From Saccopteryx bilineata (taxonomy: Eukaryota > Chordata > Mammalia > Chiroptera > Emballonuridae), in contig NC_089496.1 in assembly GCF_036850765.1 (NCBI RefSeq), positions 100,774,267-100,838,266 of the forward strand: 64,000 nucleotides of DNA. The letters are read 5' to 3'. Positions 60,301 through 64,000 of the stretch are shown piece after piece. The notes under the pieces were generated by a model. The model searched no databases. It was given only the letters and a program-made list of their open reading frames with translations, and was not told where the DNA came from. How positions within the stretch are numbered: the first letter of the stretch is position 1; every line of letters begins with the position of its first letter. The translations under genes were made by a program, and so were the position numbers.

Positions 60301-62198
60301 GAATCGTAGCGACTGGCTGACAGCGATGACCGCTCCCGGCCCTCCCTCTCCATCTCTTCTTTCAGGATCAGCTGCCCCAGGCCTGAGTTGAGCTATTCAC
60401 AAAGAAAACATCAATGGTAATATTTCCTTCTTTTTCATAGCCCCCTAATATTTCATTGTGTATATGTACCACAGCTTTTTAATCCACTCGTCCACCGACG
60501 GATACTTGGGCTGTTTCCAGATCTTCGCTATTGTGAACAATAATTTTGCAACAATATGGAGGGACCTGGAAACTATTATGTTGAGTGAAATAAGCCAGGC
60601 AGAGAAAGAAAAATATCATATGACCTCACTCATGTGAGAAATCCAAGGAGTAATGAGAACTGAGGAACGGAATTGAGACAGAGGAGGGATCACAGGGACC
60701 AGAGGAAAAGAGGACAGAGGGAAAGGGGATGAGAGGATGGGATAAACCTGAAGGGAAGGGGGGAGGGCACTGTAGGGAGGGGGGCAGGGAGATGTTGAGG
60801 GGAATAGGGGAAAGGGGGGATGCATTCGGGGTGACCCTAGAATCTATGTAAACACAATTAATTAAATAAAAAAATTTTAAAAAAAGAAAACAGAAATGGA
60901 AGCGAAGCCGGCAATAACTTCCAGGGACAATGTCATTTCCATTCAGAAGGTCCTGCAGGAAGGTCCTGACTCTGGGGGAGCCGGGATGTGTACAGACTCA
61001 GTGCAGGTGGATCCCCAAGGGCCAGGCCTGGCTCTGGACCTGAACCCTCAGCCTGTCTTTCCTCGACGAGGCCGCATCTCCCTAAGTCAGGCTCCACGTC
61101 AGAAGAATGCTTGCCCTCCCTTGTCCTCCCCCAGAGTGCCAGCAGGTGACCTCGGGTGGTTGATGTGAGTGTGTGTGTGGATTTTTAATGCAGGAAAGGG
61201 AGACTGAGGATAGTAGCCTTTAAAAAGAAACATTGATTTGTTTAAAAACAAGAAAGAGAGAGAGGGAAAAAAAACCATAACACATGCTCATTGTAGAAAT
61301 TTTAGAAAACCCAGAGGAAAAACCCATAAAGCACCACTCAGAGAAAGCTATTTACATGTTGCTTTATATCCATCCCATCCTTTTTATGCACATATTATAC
61401 AAAACCAGGATCCTAGCACAAATGCAACGTTGTGTCCTATCCCTCCATGTAACCCTTATCATGTGCATTTCCCATATGATTAAGTAGCTTGGGAAAATGT
61501 CATTGGAAGGGATTCATCAAACCCTCATTTGTGGGAGTTGACCATTCCAGGACCCCTCCGCACCAGGCTGTTACTGCCTTTCTTCCTATTGGCCTTTGGG
61601 ACACGGCAGGCCCATGTGAGGGTGGGAGAGACGCTGAGGCCTTCCTGGTGGCAGTGTATTTTGTCCCTTCCCTCCTGGCCCTATACACATGAGGTCCCTG
61701 AGTCCTGTGGAAGGACTTGGGGAAAGGCTCAGTTTTCTCAGGGAATTCCTTTAGTAGAGCCTGCCCAAGGGAAGGGAGGTGCTGAGCCACCTGGGCCTAC
61801 CCCTTGGATGTGCCTGGCCCGTTGGCATCCTTTCAGCACGTGCCACACACACAGGCCCCACACAGGGTCTCACTCTCCCGGCACAAAGCCCACACCTTAC
61901 GCATCCCTCTGACTTCCAGCCTCCAGGTCATTCCCTCTGGAACCCACTAAGTACTCTGTCAAATGACAATAACTAGGCGCAAGCCCCTGAGTGCTGGGAC
62001 CACTCCTTGCCCATCTGGGGGGGGGGGAAGGGGGGCTTGCCCATAGTCATCATTCCAAAAACATGAGCCAACTTGCAGACCGCGGCGAGGTAGTTTCAGG
62101 ACAGACCTTCATTAACTGCTCCTCTTGAAGCTGCCGGCGTCTCAGCAGTTCCTCGTCGTCCTCCTCTCTGCCGCTAGATCTGCGTCGCGTGTCAGCTC
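54261..62198 (-). CDS. ABLIM1: ABLIM1 C-terminal part (last eight coding exons)
   Basis: Eight minus-strand segments, each bounded by splice signals, join without a frame break into 2 nt plus 199 codons and a stop (602 nt). Residues 1-65 are a charged helical linker (a run of D/E then RRR, and [15 protein letters not shown]), 66-135 a Ser/Gly/Tyr-rich linker, and 136-199 a villin headpiece (IFPYEML at its start, KKKAKLF at the end). Known role: abLIM proteins bind F-actin through the headpiece and carry four LIM domains at the N terminus, which lies outside this window at higher coordinates. The linker (GGVRDYQTLPDGH) and last residues ([15 protein letters not shown]) fit my memory of ABLIM1 better than ABLIM2 or ABLIM3, and the neighbour AFAP1L2 supports ABLIM1. 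Paralogue choice is from memory, not alignment. Splicing is inferred from sequence only. Confidence 0.93.
55511..55591 (-). CDS. ABLIM1: ABLIM1 exon: first half of villin headpiece (136-162)
   Basis: 81 nt, phase 0 at both ends. The acceptor ends CTTCTCAG and the donor is GGAG|GTAAAT. It encodes [18 protein letters not shown], then RDVDRTRLE, the N-terminal subdomain of the headpiece, which in this family packs against the C-terminal three-helix core. Confidence 0.94.
56481..56555 (-). CDS. ABLIM1: ABLIM1 exon (residues 111-135), GC donor
   Basis: 75 nt encoding [15 protein letters not shown], then [10 protein letters not shown], in phase 0 at both ends. The acceptor ends TTGCAG. The donor is AAAG|GCAAGT, a GC-AG intron with otherwise perfect consensus. 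The nearest GT, six bases on, would add bases and break the frame into the headpiece exon. Confidence 0.92.
57395..57402 (-). CDS. ABLIM1: ABLIM1 8-nt microexon (Asp-Tyr-Gln)
   Basis: The bases ACTACCAG lie between a good acceptor (pyrimidine-rich, then TTTGCAG) and a good donor (GTACGG). Joined to the G left by the upstream exon they read Asp-Tyr-Gln, giving GGVR-DYQ-TLPDGH across the junctions, as I remember in mammalian ABLIM1. Skipping 8 nt would shift the frame through the headpiece, so inclusion is needed for this C terminus. Confidence 0.88.
57640..57805 (-). mobile_element. L2 3' end with (CT)n tract
   Basis: TTTTGAAGGTAGGGGCCACC and CTCAGTACACAGTAGGAGCG recall the L2 3' end. A (CT)n run occupies 57,691-57,713. 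Confidence 0.45.
57974..58034 (-). CDS. ABLIM1: ABLIM1 exon (residues 88-108)
   Basis: 61 nt. The acceptor ends TTTCAG and the donor is GCGAG|GTGGGC. It encodes [20 protein letters not shown] plus the first base of a split Asp codon. The only way I found to keep this frame and reach the next long exon is through the 8-nt microexon at 57,395. Confidence 0.9.
58688..58752 (-). CDS. ABLIM1: ABLIM1 exon (residues 66-87)
   Basis: 65 nt. The acceptor ends TTTAAG and the donor is CGG|GTAAGG. It completes the split Gly codon and encodes [21 protein letters not shown] in phase 0. The segment matches the Ser-rich linker of abLIM proteins just before the headpiece. Confidence 0.9.
59040..59150 (+). mobile_element. 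MIR fragment in ABLIM1 intron
   Basis: AAGTATCTTGCCCAAGGCCA and GGTTTGAACCCAGGGCTATT. Confidence 0.7.
59515..59735 (-). mobile_element. MIR in ABLIM1 intron
   Basis: GACCTTGGGTAACTTGCTTA, ATAATAATAGTGGTAATAAT and GTGAAGGTGAGATGAAATCA are antisense MIR features. Confidence 0.7.
60287..60392 (-). CDS. ABLIM1: ABLIM1 exon (residues 31-66)
   Basis: 106 nt. The acceptor ends GTGAATAG and the donor is TCAG|GTGAGC. It encodes [16 protein letters not shown], then [18 protein letters not shown], and leaves a split Gly codon (G + GA). An L1 sits only 25 nt upstream of the acceptor (60,418-60,882), so the polypyrimidine tract comes from the target-site copy kept next to the exon. Confidence 0.92.
60418..60882 (+). 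mobile_element. Twin-primed (5'-inverted) L1 in ABLIM1 intron
   Basis: 60,547-60,882 is sense L1 (ORF2 end, 3' UTR, A-rich tail). 60,418-60,546 is the adjoining upstream L1 segment in inverted orientation. The flanks AAAGAAAACATCAATGG (60,401-60,417) and AAAGAAAACAGAAATGG (60,883-60,899) match at 15 of 17 bases. Frame breaks show an older copy than those at 39.6 and 49.1 kb. Confidence 0.87.
62107..62198 (-). CDS. ABLIM1: ABLIM1 exon (residues 1-30 of the in-window part)
   Basis: 92 nt. The acceptor ends CATTAG and the donor is AAG|GTCTGT. It starts with two bases of a codon split with an exon beyond the window, then encodes A-D-T-R-R-R-S-S-G followed by an acidic run, [14 protein letters not shown], ending in phase 0. 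This is a charged, probably coiled-coil stretch of the abLIM linker. I found no further coding exon between here and 64,000. Confidence 0.9.
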
Positions 62199-62653
62199 CT
62201 AATGCCACAGCAAAGACAACCTCTCACGTTAGCCGCACGGCGAGGGGGTCGTACGGGACTGGTCCACCTGCGCTCAGCTTGTCGGGCTGTCGCAGTCAGC
62301 GGGGTCCTGACCATTAATGAGCGGCACAAGGAAAAAGGAGCCTACCATCCCCTCAGCACTGCTGGCTGGGTTCTCGACCGGGGCTGTGGGACAAGCCAGT
62401 CGTGATCCGGTGAGGTGTGGACTGCGGCCTCGCGAGAATCGGTCCGCTCAATTAAAACTCGGGTCTGCCGCTGCGATCGGCTCCAAGTCACCCCACTGAT
62501 CACGGGTCAGAGCTCTGCAGTCCGTGGGAGGGGCCTCTACACTTACTATTTTGATATCCCTGAGGTCAATTTTGAAATGGAGTGAAATCCGAACTCATTT
62601 CCGTACCTGGTAATAGGCACTCTTTTATGACGTTTTAAAATCTTATATATATA

Positions 62654-62726
62654 CTGCTCACAAAAATTAGGGGATATTGTATCACTTCATATTCATTTTG
62701 AAATATCCCCTAATTTTTGTGAGCAG
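62654..62726. mobile_element. 73-bp hairpin MITE (Tc1/mariner type)
   Basis: Two perfect 24-bp inverted arms (62,654-62,677 and 62,703-62,726) starting CTGCTCACAAAAATTAGG enclose a 25-bp loop and sit between TATATATA flanks, consistent with TA insertion. It lies in the ABLIM1 intron upstream of the first in-window exon. Confidence 0.8.
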
Positions 62727-62739
62727 TATATATATAGAT

Positions 62740-64000
62740 TTTGCTGAATATATAGGCTTGCCATAATATCACCCTATCTTCTACCCTTAATAATCTTATG
62801 AACAAGTACACTTTTTCTATTAAGGGTTGGGGCTCCAGCACTTCCTTTTCCTCAATCCTTTTAAAATGATCACCAAAAAGTTTTCTACTGATAAAAACTC
62901 TCAATGTAGCAATATAGCTAAAAAGTTATTTACTTTGGTACAGTAGAGCAATCCATGTAACAAATTTTAAGCTTCCCGGTAAAGGGGAGACAGGGGGTGG
63001 AAAGAAAGACTCTATCTTACTGGTTGGAGAATTAAGATAATTGCTGTTTTTCCTAAATTGCTTGGATTAATTCGGCTGTGGGAGGAAACAGGAAAGCTTG
63101 CTAATCTAATCAAAACAAACTTTTAACAGTCTCTGTTTTTCTTATTTTGATTAAAATAGACCAGAAATTGTCTTCATTTTGGAACCCCAAAGAACTTTAA
63201 ACTATTTGGTGATGACGGTTTCAACAACAAAACATTACTTTTCCTGTCCCTGCTGGGTCTGGCTGCAATGTGACTGAACTAGGAACCTCAAAGGCAGAGA
63301 AAAGCTGATGATTGATTTTTAGTTCCTAAAATCATAAATGTCAAGGTGAATATTCCCTCTTTATATTAATAAAAATTAATGAGCATGAGCTTGCAAGAAG
63401 TGGCTAGGTCTCAAGTCAACATCATGCATAGAATACTTGTGAGTAATGAATCCAAGAGATAAGAGTTTCCCTTCAACTATTTCTAGATCGTAAATTGCTT
63501 TCAAATCTACTTATATTGCTTGGAAAAGTTATTCTAAAAATAAATTGAAAAGAGATAGCATGATAAGAAAAAATCTGAAAAGTTTGGAAAATTGAAGGCC
63601 TTTCAGTGTCAAAAGAAATGTGATAAGATAGTCGTATCTTTGTAAAGCCAACTGGATAAAATTTCAGTATTAGCTTCTGAGTTTGCTCATAAGCACTTTT
63701 TCGGCCAAGTGATTTCACAACTGACAAAACAGGAAAGACACAGACATGATTCTAAAGCATAAATTCGTGGTTCAAAGCAAAGAATGAAACAGCTCCAATG
63801 GGACATTGTAGCACGGAATCATGGAGATGAGGGATGTAAAGTCACAGAACTTGACACGAGTGGTGTTTCAGGACACGCATTACTCTGGAGCAGCCCTTCT
63901 TAGAAACGGAGGATATGACCTCGTAAGAAAAGTAAAAGTGCTTCAGAGTTAAGGTTGGTGGTTAAGAGAACTGTAATCACATCCAGAAATAGTCTAAAAC
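62740..64000. other. ABLIM1 intron, A+T-rich, no recognised feature
   Basis: No exon of ABLIM1 and no named repeat is visible between the hairpin MITE and the end of the window. Confidence 0.5.

Noticed and set aside
1..64000. CRISPR arrays, operons or bacterial defence systems
   Set aside because: Introns, SINEs, L1s and a CpG island show mammalian nuclear DNA. The regular repeats are microsatellites and SINE bodies.

Overview
The window is nuclear DNA from a placental mammal, very probably a bat. Several families of young tRNA-derived SINEs of the kind found in bats, short hAT elements with 8-bp target duplications, and a mariner copy with TA flanks are interspersed with older mammalian MIR, L2, L1M, MER5 and MaLR repeats. 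I cannot fix the species. The long SINE beginning GCCCTGGCCGGTTGGCTCAG recalls emballonurid bats, but that is memory, not a test.

Only two protein-coding genes are supported, both on the minus strand. Positions about 50,140-62,198 hold the 3' end of ABLIM1 (actin-binding LIM protein 1): eight coding exons that splice in frame into 199 residues ending in a villin headpiece, followed by a 3' UTR of about 4.1 kb. Positions 27,344-27,359 are the 16 coding bases of exon 1 of AFAP1L2 (XB130; starts MERYK), inside a CpG island at about 26.5-28.2 kb that carries the promoter. Everything below 27,343 is then the start of AFAP1L2 intron 1, and 28-50 kb is the intergenic region. The order and orientation match what I recall of human 10q25.3. 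Both proteins act at the actin cytoskeleton (one an actin-binding LIM scaffold, one an adaptor related to actin filament-associated protein), but nothing here shows joint regulation.

Layout: 1-27.3 kb, AFAP1L2 intron 1 with SINEs, four hAT elements (one split by a SINE), a mariner deletion derivative, L1M remnants and a 300-bp purine tract. 26.5-28.2 kb, CpG island and promoter. 28.3-50.1 kb, intergenic and rich in repeats: SINEs, two young 5'-truncated L1s, a Tigger-like MITE, old LTRs and a 112-bp tandem duplication. 50.1-64 kb, ABLIM1 3' UTR, last exons and introns, with few young insertions except a twin-primed L1 at a splice acceptor and a 73-bp hairpin MITE.

The most notable points are an 8-nt microexon, a GC-AG intron and the L1 placed 25 nt from a 3' splice site, all in ABLIM1. 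I see no wholly new gene system. The remaining open reading frames are repeat-derived or have no coding signature I can recognise.
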